From: Alistipes montrealensis
Lineage (GTDB): Bacteria > Bacteroidota > Bacteroidia > Bacteroidales > Rikenellaceae
Direction of reading: 5' to 3'
Length of the DNA: 64,000 nt
Assembly (NCBI RefSeq): GCF_018362775.1
Contig: NZ_JAGYXY010000008.1
Location: 932 to 64,931 of the forward strand
Part shown: positions 31,945 through 40,706 of the stretch, piece after piece
How the letters are laid out: every line of letters starts with the position of its first letter
How positions within the stretch are numbered: the stretch's first letter is position 1
Program-made: the position numbers and the translations under genes
The notes under the pieces: model-generated
Seen by the model: the letters and a program-made list of their open reading frames with translations, nothing else
What the model was told of the DNA's origin: nothing
The model's database searches: none

Positions 31945-33096
31945 ATGTACCGGAGATTTATAAAGCCCGTGCTTTTCTCGCTCACCATCGAGCGGGCCCA
32001 TCATGCGGTGCTGCTGTTGCTGCGCATCATCGGGCTGATTCCCGGCGGCCGCTGGCTGCTGCGCAAGTGCTACGCCGTGAAGCACCCGGCGCTCGAACGC
32101 GAGGTCTTCGGCATCCGCTTCGCCAACCCCGTCGGGCTGGCGGCCGGATTCGACCGCAACGGCGAAGCGTTCCGCGAACTGGCCGCACTGGGATTCGGAT
32201 TCATCGAAGTGGGGACCGTGACGCCCCGTCCGCAGGCGGGCAATCCGCGGCCGCGGGTCTTCCGCCTGCCCAAGGACAACGCCATCGTCAACCGCATCGG
32301 ACTTTCGAACCGCGGTCTCGAAGCCACCATCCGCCACCTCCGGCGTCCGCACAACGGGGTAATCGTAGGCTGCAACATCGGCAAAAACACCGCAACACCC
32401 GCCGAGAACGCCCCGGCCGATTACCTGAAACTCTTCCGCAGCCTTTATCAGTACGCGGACTATTTCACCGTGAACATCAGCTGCGACAACGCCTGCCGGG
32501 AAGGGCTGACACATACGCGCGAACATATTCTCCAGATACTCAACCCGCTGTTCGACTTCCGGCGCGGCCAGAACCAGTTCCGGCCGATCATGCTCAAAAT
32601 CTCGCCCGACATGTCCGACGAGGTGATCGACCAGATCACCGACGTGCTGCTCGAAACGCCGCTCGACGGCATCGTGGCAACCAACGGAACCCACAGTCGC
32701 GAGGGGCTGCACACGAGCCGGGCGTCGCTCGAAAAGATCGGCAGCGGACGCCTCAGCGGCGCTCCGCTCACCCGCCGCGCCGTGGAGGTCGTACGCCGGG
32801 TGCACACGCGTTCGGGCGGAAACTACCCCATCATCGGCGTCGGCGGAGTGATGTCGGCCGACGACGTGCGGGCAATGCTCGACGCCGGGGCTGACCTCGT
32901 ACAACTCTACACCGGCTACGTTTACAACGGCCCCGGAATCGTCAAAGAGGTGTGCCGCGCGCTGATCACCGACGCGGAAGCCCGGCAGGCCGAGGCGACC
33001 GCAGGAACAGCAGCAGCTCCGAAAACCGGCGATTTGGAACTCCCCGAAGCCGCCAACACCCCGCAAACGCCGCAGGAACCTGCGGAAAATCAGTAA
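31945..33096 (+). CDS. pyrD: Dihydroorotate dehydrogenase, class 2 (quinone-type)
   Basis: A 383-residue FMN flavoenzyme for the fourth step of pyrimidine synthesis. The start at 31945 gives the N-terminal helical membrane-association segment typical of class 2 (MYRRFIKPVLFSLTIERAHH). FMN and substrate motifs follow: NPVGLAAGFDRNG, VGTVTPRPQAGN, NRIGLSNRG, VNISCDNAC, TNGT, GVGGVMSADD and QLYTGYVYNGPG. The catalytic-base position in NISCDN is Cys, as in class 1 enzymes, and the usual Pro after it is Asp. A charged, Ala/Pro-rich tail of about 35 residues extends the C-terminus. cinA follows 10 bases later. Confidence 0.93.
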   Translation: MYRRFIKPVLFSLTIERAHHAVLLLLRIIGLIPGGRWLLRKCYAVKHPALEREVFGIRFANPVGLAAGFDRNGEAFRELAALGFGFIEVGTVTPRPQAGNPRPRVFRLPKDNAIVNRIGLSNRGLEATIRHLRRPHNGVIVGCNIGKNTATPAENAPADYLKLFRSLYQYADYFTVNISCDNACREGLTHTREHILQILNPLFDFRRGQNQFRPIMLKISPDMSDEVIDQITDVLLETPLDGIVATNGTHSREGLHTSRASLEKIGSGRLSGAPLTRRAVEVVRRVHTRSGGNYPIIGVGGVMSADDVRAMLDAGADLVQLYTGYVYNGPGIVKEVCRALITDAEARQAEATAGTAAAPKTGDLELPEAANTPQTPQEPAENQ

Positions 33097-33106
33097 CCAT
33101 CCGGCC

Positions 33107-34348
33107 ATGAAAGCGACAATCATCACCATCGGCGATGAAATACTCATCGGACAGATCGTGGATACCAATTCGGTTTCCATTGCCAAACACCTCAATGCAG
33201 CCGGCATCGTGGTCCGCGAGAAAATCTCGATCGGCGACGACCGGGCACAGATTATCCAGACCGTGGAAAACGCCCTCGCGGGCTCGGAGGTGACCATCGT
33301 CACGGGAGGCCTCGGCCCCACGAAGGACGACATCACCAAGAAGACCCTCGCAGAGATGTTCCACTGCGAAATGCGCTATGACGAGCGGGTAGCGGAGCAC
33401 GTCGAGAAAATGCTCACCGAGCGCGGCATCGGGTTCAACGAGCTCAACCGCTCGCAGGCAATGGTTCCCGCATGCTGCACGGTCCTGTTCAACGCCCACG
33501 GCACAGCCCCGGGCATGTGGTTCGAACGCGACGGACACGTGATCGTCTCGCTGCCAGGCGTACCCTTCGAAATGGAACACCTGATCGAAGACGAGGTGAT
33601 GCCCCGCCTGAAGGCCCATTTCGCGCTGCGGCAGATCGTCCACCGCACGATGATCACCGCCGGACTCGCCGAGTCGATGCTCGCCGAGCGGATCGAAGCA
33701 TGGGAAAACGCCCTGCCCCCGTACCTGAAACTGGCTTACCTGCCCAATCCGGGTGCGGTACGCCTGCGCCTGTCGGCCTATGAGGTGGAAGGAGAGAGCG
33801 TCGCCCGCGAAATAGAGAGCCAGTTCGAGGCGCTGCGCAAGATCATTCCCCACAACATCCTCGGGTTCGAGACCGCGACCATGCAGGAGGTAGTGCACGA
33901 AATACTCACCCGGCGGGGACTGACGCTCGCCGTGGCTGAAAGTTGCACGGGCGGTTCGATCGCCGCGCGGTTTACAGCCATGCCCGGCGCATCGGCTTAC
34001 TTCCTCTGCGGCGTAGTGTCGTACAGCAACGATTCGAAAACCAGGCTCCTGGGCGTCGATGCCGCGGACATCGCACGTTACGGCGCCGTGAGCGAACAGG
34101 TAGCCCGCCAGATGGCCGAAGGGGCCCGCCGTGCGGCCGGCGCCGACTACGCCGTCGCCACCACCGGCATCGCAGGCCCCACGGGCGGCTCGGCGGAGAA
34201 ACCCGTCGGCACGGTCTGGATCGCCGTGGCCACCCCCGAACAGACGGTCGCCATCCTCAAACAGTGCGGAACCGACCGGGGACAAATCATCGACCGCGCC
34301 AGCGCCTTCGCCCTCGGCCTGCTGCGCGACTGCCTCAATGGAAATTAA
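33107..34348 (+). CDS. cinA: CinA family protein (ADP-ribose pyrophosphatase/NMN deamidase)
   Basis: A 413-residue two-domain protein. The N-terminal MoaB/MogA-like domain starts MKATIITIGDEILIGQ and contains VTGGLGPTKDDITK; the C-terminal CinA domain (from about residue 258) contains AESCTGGSIAARFTAMPG and TTGIAGPTGGS. In this family the C-terminal domain deamidates nicotinamide mononucleotide and the N-terminal part is a nucleotide pyrophosphatase, so the role is NAD salvage or repair. It begins 10 bases after pyrD, and a duplicated C-terminal domain gene follows 10 bases after its stop. Confidence 0.92.
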   Translation: MKATIITIGDEILIGQIVDTNSVSIAKHLNAAGIVVREKISIGDDRAQIIQTVENALAGSEVTIVTGGLGPTKDDITKKTLAEMFHCEMRYDERVAEHVEKMLTERGIGFNELNRSQAMVPACCTVLFNAHGTAPGMWFERDGHVIVSLPGVPFEMEHLIEDEVMPRLKAHFALRQIVHRTMITAGLAESMLAERIEAWENALPPYLKLAYLPNPGAVRLRLSAYEVEGESVAREIESQFEALRKIIPHNILGFETATMQEVVHEILTRRGLTLAVAESCTGGSIAARFTAMPGASAYFLCGVVSYSNDSKTRLLGVDAADIARYGAVSEQVARQMAEGARRAAGADYAVATTGIAGPTGGSAEKPVGTVWIAVATPEQTVAILKQCGTDRGQIIDRASAFALGLLRDCLNGN

Positions 34349-34358
34349 AACTTCAGCC

Positions 34359-34910
34359 ATGAATAAATTACTCGCCCTACTGGCCGTAATCGCGCTGACA
34401 GCCTCCTGCAACAGTTTCAAGCCGGAAAAAAACGTACACCGGCTGCTGATCGACCGTACACAGACCCTCGCTGTCGCCGAAAGTTGTACGGGAGGTTCCA
34501 TCGCGGCCCGGTTTACGGCCATGCCCGGCGCATCGGCCTATTTCAAAGGCGGCGTGGTAGCCTACTGGAACCAGACAAAAGAACTGTTGCTGGGTATCTC
34601 GCGCGACACCATCGCCCGCTACGGCGTGGTGAGCGAGCAGATCGTACGCAAAATGGCCGAGGGCGTCCGCCATGCCGCCGACGCCCACTACGGAATCGCC
34701 ACCACCGGCATCGCAGGCCCTTCGGGCGGCACGCCCGAACTCCCGGTAGGCTCGGTCTGGATCGCCGTCAGCTCACCCGAACGCACCGTATCGCGGCTGA
34801 TTCACGTAAACGGCAGCCGCAACAAAGTCATCCGCAAAGCCGGTACGGCTGCCGTCGCCCTGCTCGAAGAAGAACTGTTGACAGAGAAAACGGCCCGATA
34901 TAATCCCTAA
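34359..34910 (+). CDS. CinA C-terminal-domain lipoprotein (duplicate of cinA 3' half)
   Basis: A 183-residue protein. Starting at 34359 (MNKLLALLAVIALTASC) it carries a convincing lipoprotein signal with Cys17; an earlier ATG at 34338 overlaps the cinA stop. From about residue 30 it is a complete CinA C-terminal domain, with AESCTGGSIAARFTAMPG identical to its neighbour and TTGIAGPSGGTPELPVG. The DNA in this stretch is also nearly the same as in cinA, pointing to tandem duplication followed by addition of an export signal. The domain is normally a cytoplasmic NMN amidohydrolase; here it should be lipid-anchored in the periplasm or at the outer membrane. It is cotranscribed with cinA. Confidence 0.85.
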   Translation: MNKLLALLAVIALTASCNSFKPEKNVHRLLIDRTQTLAVAESCTGGSIAARFTAMPGASAYFKGGVVAYWNQTKELLLGISRDTIARYGVVSEQIVRKMAEGVRHAADAHYGIATTGIAGPSGGTPELPVGSVWIAVSSPERTVSRLIHVNGSRNKVIRKAGTAAVALLEEELLTEKTARYNP

Positions 34911-34934
34911 ATAAGCGAATTTACAGCCTTTTTA

Positions 34935-34966
34935 TTTGGTTTTTATGGTTTTTACGGTTAATTTTG
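34935..34966 (+). promoter_or_regulatory. Promoter of the histidine kinase gene
   Basis: TTTG at 34935-34938, a 20-base T-rich spacer, TAATTTTG at 34959-34966, 22 bases before the ATG. Confidence 0.72.
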
Positions 34967-34988
34967 AGCGTTTTTAGCCCAAAAAGTA

Positions 34989-36917
34989 ATGAAAAACGCC
35001 CTGCTGCTTTTAGCCATATTGGTAGCGTCCGTATCGTCTGCTACCGCCCAAACCGCAGCCGACGGGCTCGACACTATGCTTGTAGCCTATTACCGCTGGT
35101 GCAACCGCCACAAACAAGATCCGGAAATGCCGCTCAAAGCCGACACCATGTTCCGGCTGGCGGGCGAGAAACAGAACCGCCGCATGCAATCCGTGGCGAT
35201 GTGCCTGAAAACCGACTATTACTACTATACCGGCAACTTCGACTCGGTCAAAGTGTGGGTCGCACGCACCCAGCAATTCACCCGGGAGCACAACCAATTG
35301 ACGCACTATTATTTCGTCTGGACACGGCTGATCACCTATTACACCAAATACAGCAAATACACCCTCGCACAATACGAACTGGAACGCTTCCGCGACCAGG
35401 CGATCCGGGACGACTACAAACCGGCCATCGCCGAGGCATACAAGCAGTTGGGGCATATATACCGAACCAAATCGCTTTACGACACAGCGATCGACTCCTA
35501 CCGCAAAGCCATCGGGATCGCCGGTCCGAACGGGCTGAAAGAGGTCGATATCTCCTACCTCTACCTGCAACTGGGCGAGATGTATACCCTGCAGAAAAAA
35601 TACGACCAGGCCGACGAGGCGCTCCGAATGGCCGAAAAAACCATTCTGCTCCCCGAGCATATCTGGCGTGTCCGCATCGCCCGGGCCAACCGCTATGCGA
35701 ACGAAGGGGATTTTTCGCACGCCCGGCAGCTCCTGCGCGAAATCCGCGAGGGGAACAACGGCTACGTCTCGGAAAACAAGATCGAGGAGATCGAGATCGC
35801 CATTTACCGGGGCAGCGGCGAACTGAACAAAGCGCTGGCAATCGTCAACAAGCAGTTGGCCGCCTACGAAACGCAGCAGGACAGCACGTCCAGCATGCAT
35901 TATTTCTATATCCCGATGCTCGGGACCCGGGCTGCGATCAATTACGAACTGGGGAATTACAGGGCCGCAGCCGAAGACCTTTCGCAGCAGACAGCGTTGG
36001 CACAGGAGAGGTACGAGCACAATAACCGGGAGACGCTCAACGAATTCGCCACGCTTTTCGATGTCGAACGCCTCGACCGCGAAAAGATCGAAGCGCAGCA
36101 GCAGGCCCAGGCCGAACGGCTGCGCCGCTCCCGCATATTCGAAATCGGACTGGGCGTCATCCTGCTGCTGGCCACGGCATTCATCGTCATCCTGACGCGC
36201 CTCAACCGCCGCCTGGCCCACGCCAAACGTGCCGCCGAGGAGGCCAACCGGATGAAAAGCCATTTCATCCGCAACATCACCCACGAGATCAACACGCCGC
36301 TGAACTCGATTGTCGGATTCGCCGAATTGGCCGCAACGACTGCGGACGACGATCCCGAACGCAGCGTCTATATCGACATCATCTGGGAAAACAGCGGCAA
36401 TCTGCAAAAACTGGTGAGCGACGTACTCTATATCGCCGACCTCGAATCGTCCGACAATCCCCCGGCGGCCGCTCCGGTCGAAATCAACGCCTGCTGCCGG
36501 GAGTGTATTCACAACCTGGCGAAAAGCGAACGGCAGCAGGCTGAAATCCAGTTCCTGCCAGGACGGGAAGCGTTCCGGCTCAGGACATCGGAGCTTCTGC
36601 TCTCCAAAGCGCTCACCGAATTGCTGCGCAACGCCGTCCGTTTCACCGACCCGGCGAAGGGCGTTACGCTCTCCTACGACCTGTCCGAAGACAGCCGCAG
36701 CATCACCTTCGCAGTTACGGACTTCGGTCCCGGTGTGCCCGAAGGAGAGCACGAGCATATTTTCGAACGGTTCGTCAAGCTCGACACCTTCACCCAGGGC
36801 CTCGGGCTCGGACTGTCCGTCAGCCGGCTGATCGCACGCGCGTTGGGCGGCGATGTACGCCTCGACACGGGACATGCCTCCGGGGCACGGTTCCTGCTGA
36901 CAATCCCCGTCAAATAG
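34989..36917 (+). CDS. TPR-sensor histidine kinase
   Basis: A 642-residue membrane sensor kinase. A signal peptide is followed by a periplasmic all-helical region of TPR repeats (about 25-375), one membrane helix near residues 382-402 (GLGVILLLATAFIVIL), a short linker, a HisKA domain with His432 in NITHEINTPLNS, and an ATPase domain with N box ELLRNAVRF, G1 TDFGPGVPEG and G2 GLGLGLSVSRL. No receiver domain is fused and no response-regulator gene is adjacent, so the partner is elsewhere. The layout resembles other Bacteroidota TPR kinases; the signal is unknown. Confidence 0.92.
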   Translation: MKNALLLLAILVASVSSATAQTAADGLDTMLVAYYRWCNRHKQDPEMPLKADTMFRLAGEKQNRRMQSVAMCLKTDYYYYTGNFDSVKVWVARTQQFTREHNQLTHYYFVWTRLITYYTKYSKYTLAQYELERFRDQAIRDDYKPAIAEAYKQLGHIYRTKSLYDTAIDSYRKAIGIAGPNGLKEVDISYLYLQLGEMYTLQKKYDQADEALRMAEKTILLPEHIWRVRIARANRYANEGDFSHARQLLREIREGNNGYVSENKIEEIEIAIYRGSGELNKALAIVNKQLAAYETQQDSTSSMHYFYIPMLGTRAAINYELGNYRAAAEDLSQQTALAQERYEHNNRETLNEFATLFDVERLDREKIEAQQQAQAERLRRSRIFEIGLGVILLLATAFIVILTRLNRRLAHAKRAAEEANRMKSHFIRNITHEINTPLNSIVGFAELAATTADDDPERSVYIDIIWENSGNLQKLVSDVLYIADLESSDNPPAAAPVEINACCRECIHNLAKSERQQAEIQFLPGREAFRLRTSELLLSKALTELLRNAVRFTDPAKGVTLSYDLSEDSRSITFAVTDFGPGVPEGEHEHIFERFVKLDTFTQGLGLGLSVSRLIARALGGDVRLDTGHASGARFLLTIPVK

Positions 36918-36968
36918 CCCCTATCAGCTTCCGAATCGGGCTTCCGGCCGAAAAAAAAGGGGACCGCC

Positions 36969-36999
36969 TTTGCTATTTGCCGAAAAGGTTGTATATTTG
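36969..36999 (+). promoter_or_regulatory. Promoter of the rpmB-rpmG-DUF4295 operon
   Basis: TTTG at 36969-36972, a 19-base spacer, TATATTTG at 36992-36999; 39 bases to the rpmB ATG. Confidence 0.78.
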
Positions 37000-37038
37000 C
37001 ACTCCCTTAACCGGGTTTTAACCAAAAAAAATCAAACA

Positions 37039-37272
37039 ATGAAAGTTTGCGAAATCACAGGCAAGGTGGCGATTGTGGGCAACAACGTCTCGCACTCGCA
37101 CCACAAGACCAAGCGCAAATTCAGTCCCAATCTGAAAACCAAGCGCTTCTGGTCCGAGCAGGAGGGCCGCTGGATTACCCTGAAGGTATCCGCTGCCGGA
37201 ATGAAAACAATTAACAAGAAAGGGCTCGCAGCCGCTCTTCGCGAAGCTGCCGCACCCAAAAGCGTGTACTAA
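37039..37272 (+). CDS. rpmB: 50S ribosomal protein L28
   Basis: A 77-residue L28 protein starting MKVCEITGKVAIVGNNVSH, with the basic HHKTKRKFSPNL segment. The start at 37039 is set by homology; the frame is open upstream to 36970 across the promoter. First gene of the ribosomal cluster, followed by L33 after 16 bases. Confidence 0.97.
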   Translation: MKVCEITGKVAIVGNNVSHSHHKTKRKFSPNLKTKRFWSEQEGRWITLKVSAAGMKTINKKGLAAALREAAAPKSVY

Positions 37273-37288
37273 AAACAACGAGTAACAA

Positions 37289-37471
37289 ATGGCAAAGAAA
37301 GGCAACAGAGTTCAGGTCATCCTCGAGTGCACCGAACAAAAAGAGAGCGGCGTTGCGGGAATGTCCCGTTACATCACCACCAAGAACAAGAAAAACACCC
37401 CCGATCGTCTGGAGCGTAAGAAGTACAATCCTTTCCTCAAGCGGGTTACCGTTCACCGTGAAATCAAATAG
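37289..37471 (+). CDS. rpmG: 50S ribosomal protein L33
   Basis: A 60-residue L33 protein ([36 protein letters not shown]). It lacks the paired zinc-binding cysteines of the C+ form; only one Cys is present. Second gene of the operon. Confidence 0.97.
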   Translation: MAKKGNRVQVILECTEQKESGVAGMSRYITTKNKKNTPDRLERKKYNPFLKRVTVHREIK

Positions 37472-37483
37472 TAAAGAAGCTCT

Positions 37484-37642
37484 ATGGCAAAGAAAGTAGT
37501 CGCAACACTGAAAACCGGCACGGGTAAGCAATTCACCAAGTGCATCAAGATGGTCAAGTCGGACAAAACCGGTTCCTACATGTTCAAGGAAGGCGTCATT
37601 CCCAACGACCAGGTAAAGGATTTCTTCGACGAGAAGAAATAA
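37484..37642 (+). CDS. DUF4295 family small protein
   Basis: A 52-residue basic protein (MAKKVVATLKTGTGKQF, then CIKMVKSDKTGSYMFKEG, ending FFDEKK). It starts 12 bases after rpmG and ends at the operon terminator. DUF4295 proteins are found in Bacteroidota next to rpmB-rpmG; by size, charge and position it may be a small ribosome-associated protein. No function is established that I know of. Confidence 0.92.
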   Translation: MAKKVVATLKTGTGKQFTKCIKMVKSDKTGSYMFKEGVIPNDQVKDFFDEKK

Positions 37643-37667
37643 GTATTTTAAGAGACCACTCTTAAAT

Positions 37668-37703
37668 ACAAAGGGCATCTTTCGGGATGCCCTTTGTGTT
37701 TTT
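37668..37703. terminator. Terminator after DUF4295, convergent with the glycosyltransferase gene
   Basis: ACAAAGGGCATC / GATGCCCTTTGT stem with a TTTCGG-type loop, followed by TGTTTTT on the plus strand; the minus-strand side is also moderately T-rich. Confidence 0.88.
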
Positions 37704-37720
37704 CACCAATATGGAGACCG

Positions 37721-39733
37721 CTAACGTCGCAATGCGTTCTCACGAATCAGGCTGCGGGTGTTGCGGATAAACTCCCCGACGCCGTGCACGGTCCTTACAT
37801 ACTCACGCGCCGCAACGGACAACTCCTTGCGCCGCGCTTCATCCTTGATCAGCGTACGGACCGCATCGACGAAAAGATCGACCTTGTCATATCCGTCGCC
37901 CAACACCGGACCCGTATAAATACCGAAACGGGAAGTCATTCCGTCGGGATCCTGGCAACTCACCAGCAATGTCCCGCAAGCCAGGGCTTCGAGGAACGTC
38001 ACGGGCAGCGCCTCGTGAATCGACGTATTGATCAGAATTTTGGCATCCTTGATATGGCGGAATTTCTCTTCGCCTTCGAGATGCCCCGTAAAATGCAGGT
38101 TGGGAATACCGGTACGATAAGGCGCCATAATCTCATCGTTGCGGTCCTTTTCGATCTGCGACTGTCCGATCAGGTAGAAATCATATTCGGGAGTACGCTT
38201 CGCGATCTCGCAGAACAACCACGCCCGCTTGACGGAAGCGATGCGTCCGACAAAAATCACCATATCCTTTTTCGGATGGCTTTCGACATCGAACCCGGGT
38301 TCCACGTCGATCGGATTAGGCAGGTATTCTACAGGGGTTTGACCGGAGAGCCGGTAAAGGATACGGGCCTTCTCGGCAAGGTAACGCCCCTGAGTCACGA
38401 ACGACACCCGTCCCTGCTTGAAAAGCCGGTGTACGGATTCGTAAATCCGGGTGTTCCAGTAACAAGTTTCGGGATACATGCCGACCGTCTGGATTTCGAG
38501 CCAATCGGTCCAGGGCCGCGGGTCCTGCACCCAGAGCAATAACGGAATGTTGCTTTTCCCCTCGTAATGCAGCATATCCCAAGTCATTTCGGGAGAGAAA
38601 TAAAGATCATAATGTTTCCGCTTCAGCCACCGGGCGATGAAATGACGCCCCGGCAGGCGATACAGAAAAACATTGTCCACACGAATCCGCGAGGCCATCG
38701 AGAGACCGTGATGCCGTCCGATCAGCACGTCGATCCGGATATCGTCGCAGGGAATATACCGGGCGATATAATTGCGGGCAAGAAATCCGATGCCGCCGAT
38801 AGCCGTACCCCCGCCGCCGAAAAATTCATTGACAATCAGTGCGACCCGGATGGGTTTCACCCCAGTCGGTTTTTTACGCAAAAATGCGGGAAGCATCTTC
38901 TGCACGGCCTGGCGGAACTGTAATCCATAGCGGGCCGATGCATAGGGTGTCCGGGCAAGATACTGGTAATAAATTCCTTTCAACGGATTGGGACAAAACG
39001 CCGCCGACCAAGGTTTCCGGGCCCCGGTATAGTGAACGATGACGGCCTCGGCACGCCGGGCAGGGAAAGCCCGGGTATGCTCCCAGGTGAAATTAAACCG
39101 CTCGGGCAATTCGAGAATCCGCCCCCGGCAGACGATATTGATCACATCCTGATCCTGAAAGCGAATCCGCCCTTCCAATTCGGCGGTTTTATCGCACAAC
39201 CGACGGAAAAGGCCCTCCCGGCGCATCTCCGCAAGATTAAGCAACAACACTCCGGCATTGATATACAACTCGTCCAATTCGAAACCGATCTCCGGCTTAT
39301 AATGAAGCTCTTCGATTCCCAGGTCACGCACGCCGGCGCACAAGTACCCGGCGAGGTCGGTATTCCACAACTCCGCAAGGCTTCCCCGGACCACCAGGTC
39401 GGCATCGAGATAAAGGGCTTTGTCGAGCTGAGGATAGAGTTCGGCGATGGCATACCTATAATAAGTATGGCGCGAAACGTGCGGGATATTGAGTTTGAGA
39501 TCCCGAAAATCAGCGTCATCGACAAGACGGACATCCAACCGGCAATCCGTATGGCGTTTGGCTACCGATTCGAGCCGGCTGCGGCTGTGCTCCGAGAGGC
39601 CGTCGGTCAGTATGTGGAAATCAAATGCCTGGTCCGGATTGTTTTCCAATACCGAAACCAACATCACACAGCAATGCTGCGCATAACTTTCGTCGATGGC
39701 GACGAAAAGATTTATTCGCTCCAAAGAAGGCAT
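37721..39733 (-). CDS. Fused GT8-GT4 glycosyltransferase
   Basis: A 670-residue two-domain enzyme. Residues 1 to about 275 form a GT8 (glycogenin/LPS galactosyltransferase-like) domain: NLFVAIDESYAQH, the metal-binding DAD in YLDADLVVRGSL (Asp110, Asp112) and IVHYTGARKPW. From about residue 293 a GT-B domain of family 4 begins (VALIVNEFFGGGGTAIGG) and contains IFVGRIASVKRAW and the E-x7-E type region HEALPVTFLEALACGT. Two sugars could therefore be added successively by one polypeptide, probably in cell-surface polysaccharide, LPS or protein glycosylation. It starts seven bases after the preceding minus-strand gene. The two genes interrupt the usual DUF4295-ftsY neighbourhood. Confidence 0.88.
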   Translation of the reverse strand: MPSLERINLFVAIDESYAQHCCVMLVSVLENNPDQAFDFHILTDGLSEHSRSRLESVAKRHTDCRLDVRLVDDADFRDLKLNIPHVSRHTYYRYAIAELYPQLDKALYLDADLVVRGSLAELWNTDLAGYLCAGVRDLGIEELHYKPEIGFELDELYINAGVLLLNLAEMRREGLFRRLCDKTAELEGRIRFQDQDVINIVCRGRILELPERFNFTWEHTRAFPARRAEAVIVHYTGARKPWSAAFCPNPLKGIYYQYLARTPYASARYGLQFRQAVQKMLPAFLRKKPTGVKPIRVALIVNEFFGGGGTAIGGIGFLARNYIARYIPCDDIRIDVLIGRHHGLSMASRIRVDNVFLYRLPGRHFIARWLKRKHYDLYFSPEMTWDMLHYEGKSNIPLLLWVQDPRPWTDWLEIQTVGMYPETCYWNTRIYESVHRLFKQGRVSFVTQGRYLAEKARILYRLSGQTPVEYLPNPIDVEPGFDVESHPKKDMVIFVGRIASVKRAWLFCEIAKRTPEYDFYLIGQSQIEKDRNDEIMAPYRTGIPNLHFTGHLEGEEKFRHIKDAKILINTSIHEALPVTFLEALACGTLLVSCQDPDGMTSRFGIYTGPVLGDGYDKVDLFVDAVRTLIKDEARRKELSVAAREYVRTVHGVGEFIRNTRSLIRENALRR

Positions 39734-39740
39734 AAAAACG

Positions 39741-40685
39741 TCAGAATTTGTGTACGGCGCGCACGAGGAATTTATTGTACTTCGGGATTTCGATCACGTA
39801 GGGAGGTTCAATACCCATATGGGTCGTGTAGGCGTTCTTCTCGTCCATTTCGGTCGAGGAGAAGTAGTACACGAGGCGGTCCATACGCTTACCCCCGGCA
39901 TCCTTGAGTGCATCGTTGAACTTATTGCGCGCCTGGCGGTTGTTCGTCACACGGGTTCCGCCGTTATAGTTGTGGCCGATGGTCAGCAGTTCGTCGATGG
40001 CGGGCAGATACCAGCCCTCGCCCTTGTCGCGACACCATTTGAAAGCCGGAAAATCATCCCACGAAAGGTTGTTGGCCGCAATATACTGCGCCACCTTCTC
40101 CATATTCTCCACACCGTCGGTACGGTTGTCGGCGCCGGCCACGCGCAGGTCGGGTTTGCGGAACTCGCTCCAATGGAGGTAAATTTCGTCGAGCGACACC
40201 ACCAGGCCATGCAGGCGGTCGTCCGAAAGCTGGCAAATCACCCCCTTGATACCGTTCTGATCATAGAGTTCGCCGATCTCATACAGCTTGAGCACATACT
40301 GGCCGGAAACAGGCTGCGCAGGAACAGCGGGAGCCGCAGGAACAGCCGGGGTTGCCGGAGTCTCGGGAACCGCAGGAGTTGCAGGAGTTGCAGGAGTTGC
40401 AGGAGTTGCAGGGACAGCCGGGGTCAGCGGCGTTGCGGGGATACTCTTGGTATAATACTCCTTTTCGCCGTTGGCATACTGGATGTAATGAATCTCCGCA
40501 ACGGGAAGCACGTAAGTCGGACCGTCGGGATTCGAGAAACGTTTGTAACGCACCGCATCGGGCGTAATTTCAATCACTTTGGCTTCGATCTTCGTGGCGT
40601 CGGTCTTGACGATCAAGTCCTGGGCGGCGGCCGTCAGTACCCCGCAAAGCGCTGCGAACAACAGCAGAATGGTTCTTTTCATCAT
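39741..40685 (-). CDS. Exported protein with Thr/Pro repeat linker and DUF1566-like C-terminus
   Basis: About 314 residues with a signal peptide (MMKRTILLLFAALCGVLTAAAQ; start 40685 or 40682). Residues about 23-80 resemble a small beta domain (DLIVKTDATKIEAKVIEITP, then YVLPVAEIHYIQY) common at the start of Bacteroidota exported proteins. Next comes a roughly 50-residue Ala/Thr/Pro linker of ATP-type triplets. The C-terminal part (GYLPAIDEL-like: GEGWYLPAIDELLTIGHNY, YYFSSTEMDEKNAYTTHMG) looks like the DUF1566/Lcl C-type-lectin-like fold. Function is unknown; the linker suggests a cell-envelope display or adhesion role. Confidence 0.78.
   Translation of the reverse strand: MMKRTILLLFAALCGVLTAAAQDLIVKTDATKIEAKVIEITPDAVRYKRFSNPDGPTYVLPVAEIHYIQYANGEKEYYTKSIPATPLTPAVPATPATPATPATPAVPETPATPAVPAAPAVPAQPVSGQYVLKLYEIGELYDQNGIKGVICQLSDDRLHGLVVSLDEIYLHWSEFRKPDLRVAGADNRTDGVENMEKVAQYIAANNLSWDDFPAFKWCRDKGEGWYLPAIDELLTIGHNYNGGTRVTNNRQARNKFNDALKDAGGKRMDRLVYYFSSTEMDEKNAYTTHMGIEPPYVIEIPKYNKFLVRAVHKF
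40372..40407 (+). repeat. Nine-base tandem repeat in the Thr/Pro linker
   Basis: Four perfect copies of GCAGGAGTT (coding strand AACTCCTGC) with imperfect copies on both sides. It encodes the Ala-Thr-Pro linker of the gene 39741-40685. The nine-base period keeps the frame, so copy-number changes alter only linker length. Confidence 0.9.
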
Positions 40686-40706
40686 TATAGATAAAGGTAT
40701 ATACGA

